From positions 379,501-443,500 of the forward strand of contig CAJNDS010001413.1 in assembly GCA_905221605.1 (NCBI GenBank): a stretch of DNA of 64,000 bases, in the 5' to 3' direction. Made by a program: the position numbers and the translations under genes. Positions 36,427 through 49,200 of this stretch are shown here, in pieces (within the stretch, counting starts at the first letter, position 1; each line of letters opens with the position of its first letter). Source of the stretch: Symbiodinium natans. Its lineage: Eukaryota > Sar > Dinophyceae > Suessiales > Symbiodiniaceae. The notes beneath the pieces are model-generated. The model saw nothing but the letters and a program-made list of their open reading frames with translations, was not told where the DNA came from and did not search any database.

Positions 36427-37569
36427 ATTGCCATGTGTGTGTCTGAGCGCACGCCTGTGTACCAAAGTGAAGCAACAAGAAGATCGGGCAGGGCATGTCA
36501 GGGAGCATACGTGTTTCGTTTCAGCTTAGGAGCGAACCGCGCAACCACATCAAGCTTGGTTGTATGTCTTATTCCTGTCTCAGGCTATGGACGTAAGCAA
36601 CACCGACGAGCGCAATTCTGTTACGGCAGCGTTTCGGGTCTCAGGGCACTGACGAAACCGAAGAGCGCCATTTTGTTCTGGCGGCCACTACCCTCTACAG
36701 CATCAGCCCCAGCGGCTTGACCTATCTTCGAGATGATGGGGCCTTGACACTCAGGAGGTTGCACGAGTCTGCTCTCGGCGGCGTTCCCCCTTGGGGGCTG
36801 TCGATTTTGGGGTTTTTAAAGGGAGGATGTCTCTCTCGTGCGACCTGACAAAGAAGTGAGCTGAGTTGCTTTTCCGTCTGGGAAGCCTGGAATTAACGTC
36901 TTGTCGCTACATGAGACCTGAACCCAGAGCTCGATGTCTTTCCTGAACATGAAAAGAGCCGTGATGTGCTACACGGCTCCGCGCTTTGTTTCTAGCTTCA
37001 GCCCTACCACTGTGCCTAGACTTGGTGGAAACACAAAGCCGAACCCTGGAATGCCAACGGGCGAATCAATCCGGGATTGGAACAATAAGCAGTGGAAATC
37101 CTGGGGCAATCCATCCTCCAGCAGTTGGTAAGAGACGGTTTCATATGCATCACCTGTTGCTGCTCCAGCCGACGGCTGCCTGCTCAGTTTCATAGTGACG
37201 GCACTTTCTGGATAAGCACCAGCTGTAGCGCCACATTCAGTCAACGAACTCAGGGGAGGGGCGGACGGAAAGACGCGTGAGCGGGGGCGGGGGAAAAAGA
37301 CGCGTGTGCATGCCAAAACAGTGTACGGGAACTGGGCCGGGTACAATGGCAATTCGCTGGCTGCCTGATGGAAGACGGCAAGCCGTCACAACCTTTGCCA
37401 AGCATGAAACTTTCAAGCGAGAGCATGGAAGAATGTCGTGTCTTTCCTGAGCTTGCATCCCGTCGCCACTTCGCAGGATAACGCCATGGCGTTCTGATCC
37501 CACGTTGCCTTCAAAGCAAGCATGTATGGCATGTTCAGGGCTGCTATAGGGGCCATAGCAACCCACCTG

Positions 37570-37751
37570 GGACCAGGACAGTCACTTGCGATGTGACCCG
37601 GCTTGCCGCAGTTGAAGCAGGTGACCTCGCGACTTGCGACTAAGGCACGCCGATGCAGGCCCGATGCCCCGCATCTGGGTGTGCCTCTGCACTCTTGTCC
37701 GTCTCTGAACTGGGTGCAGCCGATAGCAAACCTGCAACGGCAACATGACAC
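37570..37751 (-). CDS. Zinc-knuckle (CCHC) protein exon
   Basis: The minus strand at about 37622-37573 reads CFNCGKPGHIASDCPG, a canonical CX2CX4HX4C zinc knuckle as found in nucleic-acid-binding proteins and retroelement gag. The exon seems to end at CCCAG|GTGGGT, a good GT donor. Upstream in the same frame are more cysteines (CRFAIGCTQFRDGQECRG) that do not form a second knuckle. No gag, protease or pol motif lies nearby, so it may belong to a cellular RNA-binding protein. Other exons were not found. Confidence 0.45.
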
Positions 37752-38705
37752 AGCATGTGATTAACACAAGAGAAGCCCGACGAAGTCCCACATCGCGAAG
37801 CAGCCTTCAAAACAGCGCGCCGTCATCACCTTCACCTCGAAGCTCAGCAACACCCCACACTGCTAGCATGCACCGGTTGAAGCTGGGGGCTTTATATGCT
37901 GTCTCAACACGCAGAAGCCTCTGCTGTGAGCTTCACAGTCACATCAGAGCTTGTAGCGTTGGCAAGCAGCCTGGATACTTCAGAGGCATGTTTCGCCGGG
38001 CAGGCACTGCAATCCCGGCATCAGGCCCCGAACAGCAAGACAGCGCCTTCACCCGTTACCTGACAGGTGCAGCTGGAAATGCTGCTCGAGGAATCGGGAT
38101 ATTCACTTAGTACTTCGTTGCCTGAAACAGGCACAGATCAGCGCCCAGGGGTCTGACCTGCCTGCCGAGCATCAGCAAGATTGCTCAGCACAATTCCGAC
38201 GCACCAGGCCTTCGAAAGCGTCGGCCGGGAACCGCTGTCAGGCTCAGGCATCTTAAGGCAGGCGAAGAGCAGGTGGTGAATGCGCCAGAATGCCCTTGCG
38301 ACGTGTTTCCTTGCAAATCCTTCTCCGCCGCCCTTCGCTTCTGCATATTCTGCATTCTGAGGCAGCAACGCGGCATGCAGGCCGGTCCTTGATCAGGCCA
38401 CTGCCATGCACCAACTGATGCGGCGAACGTTGCATCTTAGAATTGGACAGTGCAGCTGCAGCCATTTGTGGACAGCGCTCTGGCTCAAGCACTCGCACAC
38501 CTCGCGCAAGCGGAGTGAACACGTTACTAACTGCAATTTTGTGAGCGATTATTAAGCTGTTTCATGTGAAAGTGCGTGTGGCATAATGTGACAAACCTGG
38601 CACAAGTATGTCGTTATTGTCCGCTGAACTGGCCTTAAGACAGGACTATGACCAGATTGGCTTTAGTTGCCTGGGGCTCCCAATGGGATCACGTGCTGAA
38701 AGCGC

Positions 38706-39250
38706 TTAGTTTATTGCCACGCTCTTTGTGCGAAACGTTCCACTGGCAACCTTCTCCCAGCTCTTAGATCTCTCGTCTCGAGGGCCTAGCGGCTCCGAGG
38801 AGAAGATCCTCATCTTGAAGGGAGCCACACGCGCCTCACTTACGTTTAAAAACAGGTGCAAATCCTGGCAAATGTTCAGCCAAAGCTGTTTCAACAACAC
38901 CAGTGTGCTGCAGTGCACCTCGCCCCCATGTGCCACAGGCCCTGAACCAAAGCAGAAGGCCGCCAGCCTGACAACATCTGACAAGGTCACAGGCGGGAAG
39001 TGCAGGATGCTAAGAAGGTCACGTACTGTGACCACCGGAAGGGGACAGCCACCAATCTGGGAGCCAGGCAAATATCGTTGACCACGTTCAAGGCGGGCCT
39101 GCTATTCTGCGATGCATCGCAACGCCATGGACTGCTTAATAGTAGTCGCCGCAGTGTCCACAAAGCACGCTGCCGGTATTTGTCTGCGATGCAGGCTCTC
39201 AAACTGCAGAGAGAGAGTGATACTCTTGAATGTCGTACAAGGGCAGTCAT
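38706..39250 (-). CDS. Unidentified gene, last two exons
   Basis: A minus-strand frame ending at a stop at 38706 reads smoothly from about 39015 (for example LLKQLWLNICQDLHLFLNVS and FSSEPLGPRDERSKSWEKVA). It looks like a terminal exon. A second segment at about 39210-39110 (IADKYRQRALWTLRRLLLSS) may be the exon before it. I recognise no family. The MITE-like element at 39250-39403 lies immediately upstream. Confidence 0.33.
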
Positions 39251-39403
39251 CTAAGGGTACTTGCATGGTCCCTTTGATATGGACCCTTCAATGGGGACCC
39301 CTCGTGCTTCTCGTTTAATGCCCGATAAAACCCGCCTTGGCCCATACTTCAGAACCCTTGAAGGTAAGGGACCATATCAACAGACCATGCAACTGCCCTT
39401 AGA
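39250..39403. mobile_element. MITE-like element with 37-base terminal inverted repeats
   Basis: The left end reads TCTAAGGGTACTTGCATGGT and the right end, reverse-complemented, TCTAAGGGCAGTTGCATGGT. The similarity goes on for about 37 bases (TGATATGG then CCCTT), with a one-base gap. The 80-base core has no coding capacity. The flanks share only CA, so the target-site duplication is at most 2-3 bases or unrecognised. Length and structure fit a non-autonomous DNA transposon; the family cannot be named. Confidence 0.7.
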
Positions 39404-39419
39404 CATGCGGACCGGAAGG

Positions 39420-41360
39420 AGAAAGCACACTATGGATTGACGAACCTCTCCTCAGGGAAAGTTGTGGTTGACCAGACATGTCCAAAGAGTTAGCTACTCT
39501 TCACTAGTTCCTGGGTCTGAGCATTGTATGAAGGACGGCGAATGCTTCGGCTTGATTCAGTTTTCAAACCATTTTACACATGCATGACGCTGCGCCTCAA
39601 CGCACCTTCTGGCCATGATGTCTGCACAGAAGAAGTTGCCTCCAACTACCTGTTGAGAAACGGCAGTCAACTCCAACAGCACCAACGAACGATGCGACTG
39701 TGGGATTTTGGCCTCTGCGAATTGCTGGTCAGTGCCTCGGGAAATGCTTCGTGAGCCACCATAGGGCCCGTCAGTACAATACTGACGAAAGCGCGCGAAG
39801 CATGCAGACTGGCCAGTCATTGTACGCCTCGCACATTTAGGAGGAGCCGTATCCTGCACGGCCTGCCTGCGTTGGGCAGATCTGTAACCCTGCATGGGGC
39901 ACGGAGCGGCGACTGCTCTGAGCCTGACTCTGGGCTGGTCGCCACACCAGTGTCAGCAATCATCGCAGACTATTGTCGTGCGATCAAAAGTGCAAGCAAT
40001 CTTTGTACGTACGTTACTATACGTAGCAAAATGTGAATTCCGCGGCTGTATACAAAAACACGCCACCCCAAATTCCCAGCTGTTCGGAGAGAAAAGGAGC
40101 GATCGCGTACAGGCAGGCACTTGCAGGCAATTACACGTCAGCAATCAGTCTGTCTCTTGCATGACGATGGTGTCCTCTGCGGCAAACTCCTTCCCGGCGA
40201 AGCAGTAGTCAAACACGCAGGCATCTCGCACGAAGCGCCCTCAGAGCGCCCAATAGCAAGGTCCCAAAGAGAGCAGATCATCTAAGAATCACAGAAAAAC
40301 AAGACGAAAAAAAAAGGCTCAGCACGGCCAAAATGACATTCGAGCTCTGAGCCAGCTGCCTTTACTGGATCCACACACATCCTCCGCTTTCAGACGCACC
40401 TGTTCAAGCTACAGGGGCGTTCGTCGCAGCCCAAGCACTTCGACCACAGTTTTGAGCACATGTGCACACCGCTAAGATAAGATGCCCGACAGTTCAACAG
40501 AATTGCAATACAAGCTCTCAAGTGTTTTGTGGACCGTTTGACCATGGGCATTGGACCACACAGAGTCCGCAGAGAGAACTCACCGAATCACCGTGTGGTC
40601 TCAACATCATGCGTGCTCTCTATTGCGAGATCCTCAAACCCTTCCATGCCTCTGCGTCGCATTCTTCAAGTGACCTTTCTGCAAAGGCTTGGATGCTTTG
40701 GCCTTGGCGTTTCAAGCACTTCAGAAATTCTCCGTGGATCGTTTAGGCGCACCGTGCTTTCCAATCGTGTCATGCTGAGACTGCTAAGATGCCCGGTTCG
40801 GGAAAGAGCGACTCCTCCTTGGACACTGGGCCTCCACTCCTCTCGAGGATTAGCTCCTCCCGCTGAGTTCCGGCATCAAGCAACCATGCAAGACTGAGAC
40901 ATGCTGCACTAGCACAGCCATGGTTTCCTCACCAGTGCTCGGTTGACATCTCGCAGATTTTCTGGATTACAGCTTGTTTGTTCGGCTTGCCAGGGCCACC
41001 CGCCAGCGTTGCGAAACTTGAAACCGTTGTCATTGCTAACAGTATCTAACAGTTCTCCTCACATTGTCCCGAAGACATGGGAGGTCTCGAGTACTTGGAC
41101 TCGGCAGCTCTTGTGTGTTCAGGGCTTGAGCTGAGTTTCGGTGTTGTTGTGTGGCACAGCAAGATTGTGGACCTACGAGGCGTTGTGTGAAACATTCTTT
41201 CGCGGCGAAGATTTTCGACTAGCATCCTCCGAGTGGATGAGCCCTTAGATTTTGCCCTGGTTCGCACTTCACCAACATATGACAGAAGACGAAAATCCAT
41301 CTGCAAAACTATGCCTTCCACATCCATCGACTCTAGACCATAAGCACTGTGGCTCAGCGT
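39420..41360. other. No assigned gene
   Basis: A minus-strand segment at about 39700-39560 (LVLLELTAVSQQVVGGNFF) is coding-like but unassigned. Further 3' exons of the fibro-slime/vWD protein may lie here, but I could not recognise them. Confidence 0.3.
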
Positions 41361-41365
41361 CAGGC

Positions 41366-43415
41366 CTTCGTATCATCACTGGGATCAAAGTTGAAGTTCC
41401 CACAATGACCATCCTCACCAGTTGATGGACAGCAGGAAGACAGGCAGCAAGCTATGTCGGAAGTGGTACCGAAAATCAGGGCACGTTACTAGTCACTCGT
41501 TTGCTGGGTAGCTCGCTGGCAAAGGCAAATGTTTCAGTGTGCCATGTCGCATCACCGCGCCTGACCGTAGAGCTGCTGGGGCATGCGAATGATGGCATCA
41601 ATGTGCTCCGGCCATCGGTTGATCAAAATCTCCACGTTGCGAACGAAGAATGCCCGGACCAGCTTTACAGGATAGCCTTTCAGAACAGCGTCGATGTGCT
41701 CGTCGCCATCCATGAATTTGACCCTGCTGAAGGGTTTCACAAACTCTGAAGGTATCTGCTTCAGAATAGCAGCCCCATCCCAGGTAATCTGGCCATTCAT
41801 CGGCTGCACGATCAAAGTCTCGTTGCGCACGAACGGGCCACTGACCGCCAGCTCAAGGAGAGCGGACTGGCCCGCCACGGTAAATTTGGTTGTCCCATAG
41901 CGGCCTGAACAACACAAACAAGAAAGGAAGCGAATGCATGTTTCGCATATTTCTGAACCTTGTGCATTTCATTACTTCTGACGACGCTAGGCAACGGCTA
42001 CTAAGCAGCCATTCTGACATCTGAACGATGCTTTCCAAAACCAAAAAATTGTTTGGTGCCGCTTGAACTCGAACAAACTCCTACAGAGGCAAGTCCAAGA
42101 CAGAGTCTTGCTTTGCTCTTGATTTGTGGACTACTCTGCCCTGGCTTCATTTAGCAAGACCGTCGCCTTGAATGGAGATGTCTGGATTCTTGACCAGCCA
42201 GTAGTCACCACTGGTCAGAATGGACACTGGCTCCGTTTCATCTGCTCCAAACAAACCACTGTCAAAAATGGAGATGTGCGGATCGCCCCAGATCGTGCAG
42301 GAACCCTTCACTGGCACAATGCTGGTCTCCACGCGAAACTCCGAGCCACAGCAACGTCGCTCAGCAAAGAAGAAGCTCAGGGAGACAGCGGCACCCTTTG
42401 ACGGGGCTTTGCGCAAAGCTAAGTGCCAACTTCGATGAATAGAAGCAAGAACCAGCAAGAACCTTGCCTCAGTGAGGTTCAGGCTGTCCAGGTCGAAGGT
42501 CTTCTGCATGGGGTTGTGTACACCGCCCAGATCAATAACAAGACGATCATTCCTGAGCGGAGTTTCCATGCCCTCAAGTGTGCAGGGCTGGCAAGACTGG
42601 CAACCATCTCCACAGCCAGGGCAGTTTTAGGGCAGCTAGGGCAGCTAAGGAGCATGAAAACCCAAACATCATCATCTCCACGAAATGTGAACTGGTCACC
42701 ACCTTAAGAAGGCCATGTCGAAGCTGCCCCGATGCTTGTGGAAGAACAATGTGCTCATGCAACGAAAGGTCCCGGCTCTTGTACACGAAAGTAGTGTGCA
42801 GCTCCAGGGTGAAGTAGAAGTTATGCTCCAACCCATCTAGTGCAATTGCACTGTCCTTCCGCATGCGCTTGCGTGAACTGCCTGCTTGCTATCTGATGGG
42901 CTGTGAAACTGAAACAAAGGCAAACCGGCGCCGAGGTTTGCAGCTTTCAGATGCTTTCAGGACTTCTCCTTCCATCCCATGCCATCAACCGGGAAGAAGC
43001 TCGGGTCGTCATGCACATAGGTTCCCGTGTCACTCTTGTTCAAGTCGAGCTTGAAGTTAATGCGACGATTCACTCCGGGCACATCTCGGAACCACTGATC
43101 GAAGTTTGACTTGTTCGACAACTGGGCCCCGCCCTTGTAAACTGGCTTCTTGTCAGGGCCGAGAGTGGACTCGACTAGGCCTTCGGTGTGTCCATCCATC
43201 GACCTAAGGAACTTCGGGGCGGGCGGGGATCCTAAGATGGCACATGATGGCACCCTAAGTACAGGACTAAGTCTGCAATAGTCTGCAGTCTTCTTCGCTG
43301 AGCAGCTGGAAGTCTGGATGGTCTGCCTTGAAGTCCCGGAGCACCGCGTCGAAGAAGATCGTGTCAGGAAAGTCCGAATCCGACTGAGTGCCAGCTGGCT
43401 GGGCCTGATCACAAG
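41366..43415 (-). CDS. Fibro-slime / von Willebrand D-like domain protein, at least eight exons
   Basis: Exons on the minus strand: a, about 43415-43304 (RDFKADHPDFQ); b, 43203 to about 42970 (FRDVPGVN, DDPSFFPVDGMG); c, about 42840-42777 (HNFYFTLELHTTFVYK); d, 42702-42654 (FTFRGDDDVWVF); e, 42552-42468 (NDRLVIDLGGVHN); f, 42395-42167 (FFFAERRCCGSEF, then CTIWGDPHISIF); g, 41904-41561 (RYGTTKFTV, NGQITWDG); h, 41413-41366 (DGHCGNFNF). Joins d-e, e-f, f-g and g-h keep phase and rebuild DDDVWVFMNDRLVIDLGGVH, IQGRYGTTKF and YGQDGHCGNFN. The first half is a fibro-slime domain and the second a GDPH...CGNFN von Willebrand D-like domain, so an extracellular or surface adhesion protein is likely. Ends are incomplete. 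Exons a and c-h end at GC donors. The b-c join is unresolved. Confidence 0.8.
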
Positions 43416-43469
43416 TCCCCACATCTTCGTGTGCAATGTACTCATGGCTGGCGCAGCTCACCTTCTTCA

Positions 43470-46200
43470 GAACAGTGAACAGTGTGTGAAGACATGGGAA
43501 CGGGCCTGCGTCACCTTGCCGGAATTACTTGCTCGGTTCAGCGCAGCACGCCCATGCTGTAGCAGGATGTGGTCATGTGAAGTGCAAGTTGGGCAAGAAC
43601 TCGCGGCTAGCGTCCTGCTTGAATGGAGGAGCTCACAAGCATTCGGAAATCTCGTTGGACTGTCAACATCGCAAGCTGGCTCAAAAGTCACAAGGGCCAG
43701 TCCGCACCTGAGCACAGCCAAAAACAATAACCTTGGCTCTTCATCGCACCAAGCGGAATCATGCAAACAACAAACAACAACTTCAATGGCTTCAAGTCAT
43801 AGATCAAACGCCTCTCCGGCTGATGCAGAAACTCAAGTTCTTTCGGAACTCTGTTCTAAGTCAAACTGTCCATGTGCACGAAGCGTTTGGCGTGGTGTGA
43901 GGCTGCTTTGCCAAATCTTTTTCCTCAATCAAGGAGCTCACGCTCGTGTTAGTTCCACGGAACCCCTGCGGACCTCCAGACCTCCGCGAATGCATGACCC
44001 TCCTGAACATCCGCGGGCCCTCCTTAAAGGTTCCCCCGCGGAAACCCCACCTATGTCAGGACCTTCCAAACAGAAAATCGCAACCAGCAAGGCTGAATCG
44101 GAAACCAGGAGACGCATGAATGGCAAACCGCGACACGGGAGCGGGTTTCTGATGCTCTGGCTTTCGGGACACGATATGTTCACATCACGAGTGTCGTTGA
44201 TTTTCCTGTTCCATTAGGGCTCCCCACTACGCACTCTGCTGTTTCAATCCACGACCCCAACCCCGGATCCTGAAATCAAGTGGGACGTAAAAAAAAAAAC
44301 ATGTCAAGTGAGCTGGCATCGCAACATGCTGGCAGGCAAAAACCATCAGAGCTCAGACGGACTGCCGCAACGCCCTGGCCTTCGGCCCTTCGGCCCATGA
44401 CTGCTCCAAGCAGCAATCATGCAACCAAGCGGCCTAAACATCGGGTCGTGGCAGAGAGCGGATACCGGGACCACAGGCAGCTTGACAAAACGCTTCAGGC
44501 CGGACCAGTCACTTCTCCAGGCACTTCTCCAACATGCAAAAACATCTGTCGCGAGCTCAACTCAGAATGAAGCAAAGCCTAGATGAAAGAGCTAGGGCCT
44601 CCGCTCATGCGCAGCACAAGCAAGCTGATGTCGCCTCAGCAAGAAGCCAGTTCATGGTTCCACGTTGCAAAACGAGATCGCTACTTCGAAGCCCAGGCCC
44701 TACAGCAAGCAACCTGCCATGCGTGACCGATACCGCCGATGCCCCTTGCCTGGTTTGTAGCTTTTCTTCCGGTCTTCCCTGCACCAGGAGCCTGCAGAGG
44801 CGACAGCAAATTTGGGAAAAGAGCTCGGGAAAGCTGCAGAAGACCTCGGATTTGAAAAACGACCTCGAGAAACAAAGGTGACGGGCCAGGAATCAATGGA
44901 AGAACCATTCGGGCGCAGCCCTACATCTTGAACTCTTATTCCTGAACGATCGTCGGGCTTTGCCCATGTGAGCAATGATTTCTGACGAGTCAGTATCAAA
45001 TATACACAGGTGAAACAGAGTACCAGGTGATTGGGACAGAATTTCTGCTGGAGACCCAAAACCAGGAAACGCTGTGCGCGACACACATGAATGCAATATG
45101 TATGAAAATCATCGCCGGAACGGCATGCATTCTCCTGATCATATGTGGCTGCAAACGAGAGCTGTGCACGAAGGAACAGAACTCCAACCAGGGCGATTTG
45201 ATGCAACTTGCGCCCGTCAGCCCCCTACGACAGCATCGCTTCCTACTCAGCGTGAAACATTGCCTGGGCTGCAATGGCCCAAAGCTGGGCCCACACATGA
45301 TGGCTTCCATCTGCGGAGTGTCCCAAAATGTCCAACGCCACGCATAAAGGGAGAGGGGATGCCCCAGGACATCATACCACTGAAAACTTGAACCCATGCG
45401 ACCCGCAACAAACTGGAACACACGGGCAGCAAAACTGCGATGTTTGCCACTAGCGCTGGCAAGGGCCCCACAAGGCTGAACTGCGCACGACGGACCTCAA
45501 CCAAGAACAGAGCCATCCTAACTCACCTAAGACCGCAGCGGCTGGGTTGCCCAGAAGGCCATTGGAGCAAACATCGTCCCCATTGGCGCATCTTCTTGTT
45601 TAGCTTTTGCTTGAGGCGACGTCCAACAACTATAGCATGGCAAAGACCCATGACTGGAACGCAAGCTTCGTCGAAAAACAGTGCGGAGCGATTCTCCGCC
45701 CTCAAGAAAAGGACGTTGAGATGATCGTAGTATGGTTCCATTTCAACGGTTGGCCTGGAACACCCAGACCCAGATAACGGTACTCAAAGGCGCAGGGCAC
45801 TGGATGACCCTGACATGTGAATGAATGACTCAGGGATCTGTTTCGGACCCCATCCTCAAGGAAAACCATGGCAGCTCTAGAGTGCTCCAAAGATACCTGG
45901 CACGACCTGCAGGTCTGTCGATCAAACGCGAGACCGCAGCCCTCAAAAGAGAATCATCCGACCCAACCGCCGCAGACTTCAAGTGTCATGAGCTCAAGGC
46001 TTCGACATCAATAATAGTAGGCTTGGATACTGGGCCCAAGCCCCAACACTTCCCAAGCGCCCCAAGCAAAGGCAGGACATGTCCAAACGTCTTGCTGCAA
46101 TGCAACACACGAGCACTCCAGCTCTGACCAAGCTCGAAGCTCCGAAGGCATATCCCAATCTGATATTACCACTTGTTAGGACTCCTAGGACAAACACCTT
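43470..46200. other. No assigned gene; possible 3' exons of the calpain
   Basis: Minus-strand frames at 45740-45520 (for example ENRSALFFDEACVPVMGLCH) and 45890-45800 are coding-like and lie downstream of the last calpain exon I can support. I could not prove a link. Confidence 0.3.
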
Positions 46201-46241
46201 GTGCCAAAGGTGCCCTCTGACCCCATCTTCCCTTCTGTGGC

Positions 46242-49200
46242 CTCGCTTCGTCGGTTGCAGGGCCATGGCATAGAGGGTGGTCGCAGCATCGCAGCTCAAC
46301 TCGTAGAAGTACTGGCAAAAGGAGCACCGTTCACATGTGTCCCATGCTGCCTGAAAATGAACAGTCACATCAAAGCCACGATCGGTCCTTGCATATCCGA
46401 CTTCCGGAAGACTTCGCACAAAAGGCATTGGGGAAGCTTGCCGCATGCCAGCCGCGATGAGCCAGGCCTGCACCCCACTTTCCCCGTATTTGGCTGCTGA
46501 CCCTCTGCACACAGAAGCTTCCGAGAGACACGATGATGCACTCTCGGCCACTATCGCAGCTGCTGAGCAACAGGCTATGGATGCCGAAACGCGCGAGACT
46601 GCGAAACGGTCTAGTACAGCCAAACTGAGGACACCACAAACATCTACGACCTTGCCAAGGTTGGGGAGACTGCTGCTGGCATCAAGGGATGATGGTTTGC
46701 ATGCCCGCATGAATGAGCTCATGGGGCAAAGGCTGCTTAGCATGCCAAGTAGGTCAAGGCCCTAAGGATTCGAGACAAAGCGCTCCTTCGAGCAATGGCA
46801 CAGTCTTTTTCTGACATATCCTACAGTGGTGACCAGGCTGGTTGAGCTTTAGCTTCCGGCCTTTTCATAGCAATGCGCCGATACATGCTGCTGCAATCCA
46901 CAACATCCCGCAACCAAGGCAAGACAGGCACCACAGCCTTCAAATGTCCACATGACACAGCGTCTGCATCTAATTCGGGGAGGGTCCTCCCCCCCCCCGG
47001 TCAAGAGACCCTGAAACCACTGATTTTATGGATAATCGGCATGAACCGGCAAGAACCGACGAGATGATCAAATTGTGATCTAGCTACACTCGTGAACTAA
47101 CCTGTGTGCAGTGACCTCCCAACGATGTAGTGATGTAGCCTTGATGACATGTAAGAGAAATCCAGCGATTCGATGTGCAAAGCAGGACGTACACACCGAC
47201 CGACCTTTGAGACCTTTGCAGAGCCGGCCTGAAATCCCATCAAGAAGTGCGTGTAGTCCATCCAGAAAGTGCCATCATCAACCTGAGACGACATGAGCAA
47301 CATCCGTCGGCGTTGTTTTTTCTGCACGGCTGTGCTGCGAAGGCTCAGGCGCCAGTACATCCCAGTTCGCCTTGCGCAACATGCAGAGCCAGTGGCTTGT
47401 CTGGACATGTTTGTAGCTTGAAAGTCACTGGACTGGTGGGCAGTCGAGTTGCTTGAGAGACTGCCGGTCCACTCTGCGGATCTGTCACCTTGTCTCAGCG
47501 CTCGTTGCAACTGTTCTGCTTGGCATTGGACCTTGGATCTATGAGGAGACGGCTCCATTCCCCGTTCCACTCGCCTCAGCCGAAGAGAAGATCAGACGTC
47601 CCTGAGCAGGGATCCTGCAGATGTTAAGTCCTCGGCCCATCCCGTGCGGATTCCGTATGCGAAGGAGGCGAATCAGACCATCCTGTCGCATGCTGTCGCT
47701 GGGGCTGCGCAGAGCTCCCAAAGCTCGACTGCTACTGCGGGCATCTACTCTTAGAGTTGTTTGGTTAACAACTTTACTATGCTGATGCAACCTGGACTGC
47801 AGGAAGAGTTGGTTCACAGGCTGGCACATGCTTAGAATGCAAAAGCAGCCAGCTCCATCTGCAATTCGGTAGGTACGTGCAGTTCCGGAACTGCCCTGCT
47901 TGAGTCCGAACAGAAGCGAAAGCATGTTTGGACCAGCGCGATGCCCAGCCTGTCGACCTGTAGCTTGTCTGTACAGTATGCAGCCCACAAACAGGACGGC
48001 AGTGCTGCAACTGCTACAATGCCATTCGGCACCTGTAGTAGTTGCATGCCTCCGCTTGCTTCCATGACCTTCTGAACGGATATTGACCGTCGGTCACGCC
48101 AAAAGTCGAAGCGAGTTGGACGTGGACTGGGACATAAAGCTTCGGGACGATCTCCGGGGGAAAGAAACTGAGCTGCAGCGCCTCGCTTCCACACGCAGCT
48201 GCAGAAGCAGAGAACAACTGAGAACGACTGTGACTTGTGCTTTTGTTAGAGCCTGCAGCCAAAGAGAAGCCCCGCCGCATGCAATCTCCCAGATCCTCAC
48301 TGTTCACGATGATGCGGCCTAAATGTCGCAGTCTCGGTGGGTGCTTAGGGGGAGTTCTCCTACTTGCAAAATCGAAACTACGTCCACCACTCGTTTCTAG
48401 GACTTCGACACCTTGACACTACGGTTGAGTTCTTTCCATGAATGTCCATGTCATACACAGAGCAGCTGAGGTAAAGGCGAGTGCGATGCGTGCATGACGT
48501 TTGTTGGAACTTGGAGCACCTGGAGTGCACCAGACTGACACCGGTGAACCCTGTTTACACTCATGCGGCAGTGCGCTCGAGCCTTTCTTCGTGAATTCGA
48601 ACTTCAGGTATGTCAGAGCTCCAAAACATGCACAGAGCATCCGTAGGTTCGCCAGGGTGTGCCCATGGTGCGGGAAACTTTTGACCCTGTGACAAAGACT
48701 CCCACCACGTTTCTGGCGCGGGCTTGCTTTCGGGAGTCACTGTGTTGTTGTTTCGGGAGAGCCAAATTGGGATGGTCTGTGCATGTCATGAAAAGCCGCG
48801 CGGCGTTAAACCCGAAGAGTCAAATATGAATCACGAGCACTACACCGCAAGAGCGATGTTGGGCGTAAGAAGCCCTGAACATCACCAACACGAAGGTCCC
48901 TGAGCATGAAAACACTCTATAACCTAAACCCGAAGAACCCTCAGCCCTGAAAGTAACGTTGGGAATAAGAAGACGCAAACTTCATAAGCCTAAACACTAC
49001 AAGTGACGTTGGGCCAACACGCTGCAAGAGCATGTGTAGACAAACCGACCGAACATTCTTCGCGCTAACATCAACTTTGAACATGTTGCCCTCCAGGCCT
49101 TGACAAAGTTCTTTAAAGTGCGGCGGATCTCTTGACATGATGTCTGAATCCGACGATTCTCCCTCTGCAGCATGATGATGTCCAGCGCACTGGCTTGTCC

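Noticed and set aside
45994-46743. A single 249-codon minus-strand gene
   Set aside because: Only its part near 46300-46242 matches a calpain block and ends at a GC donor; the rest looks like intron read through.
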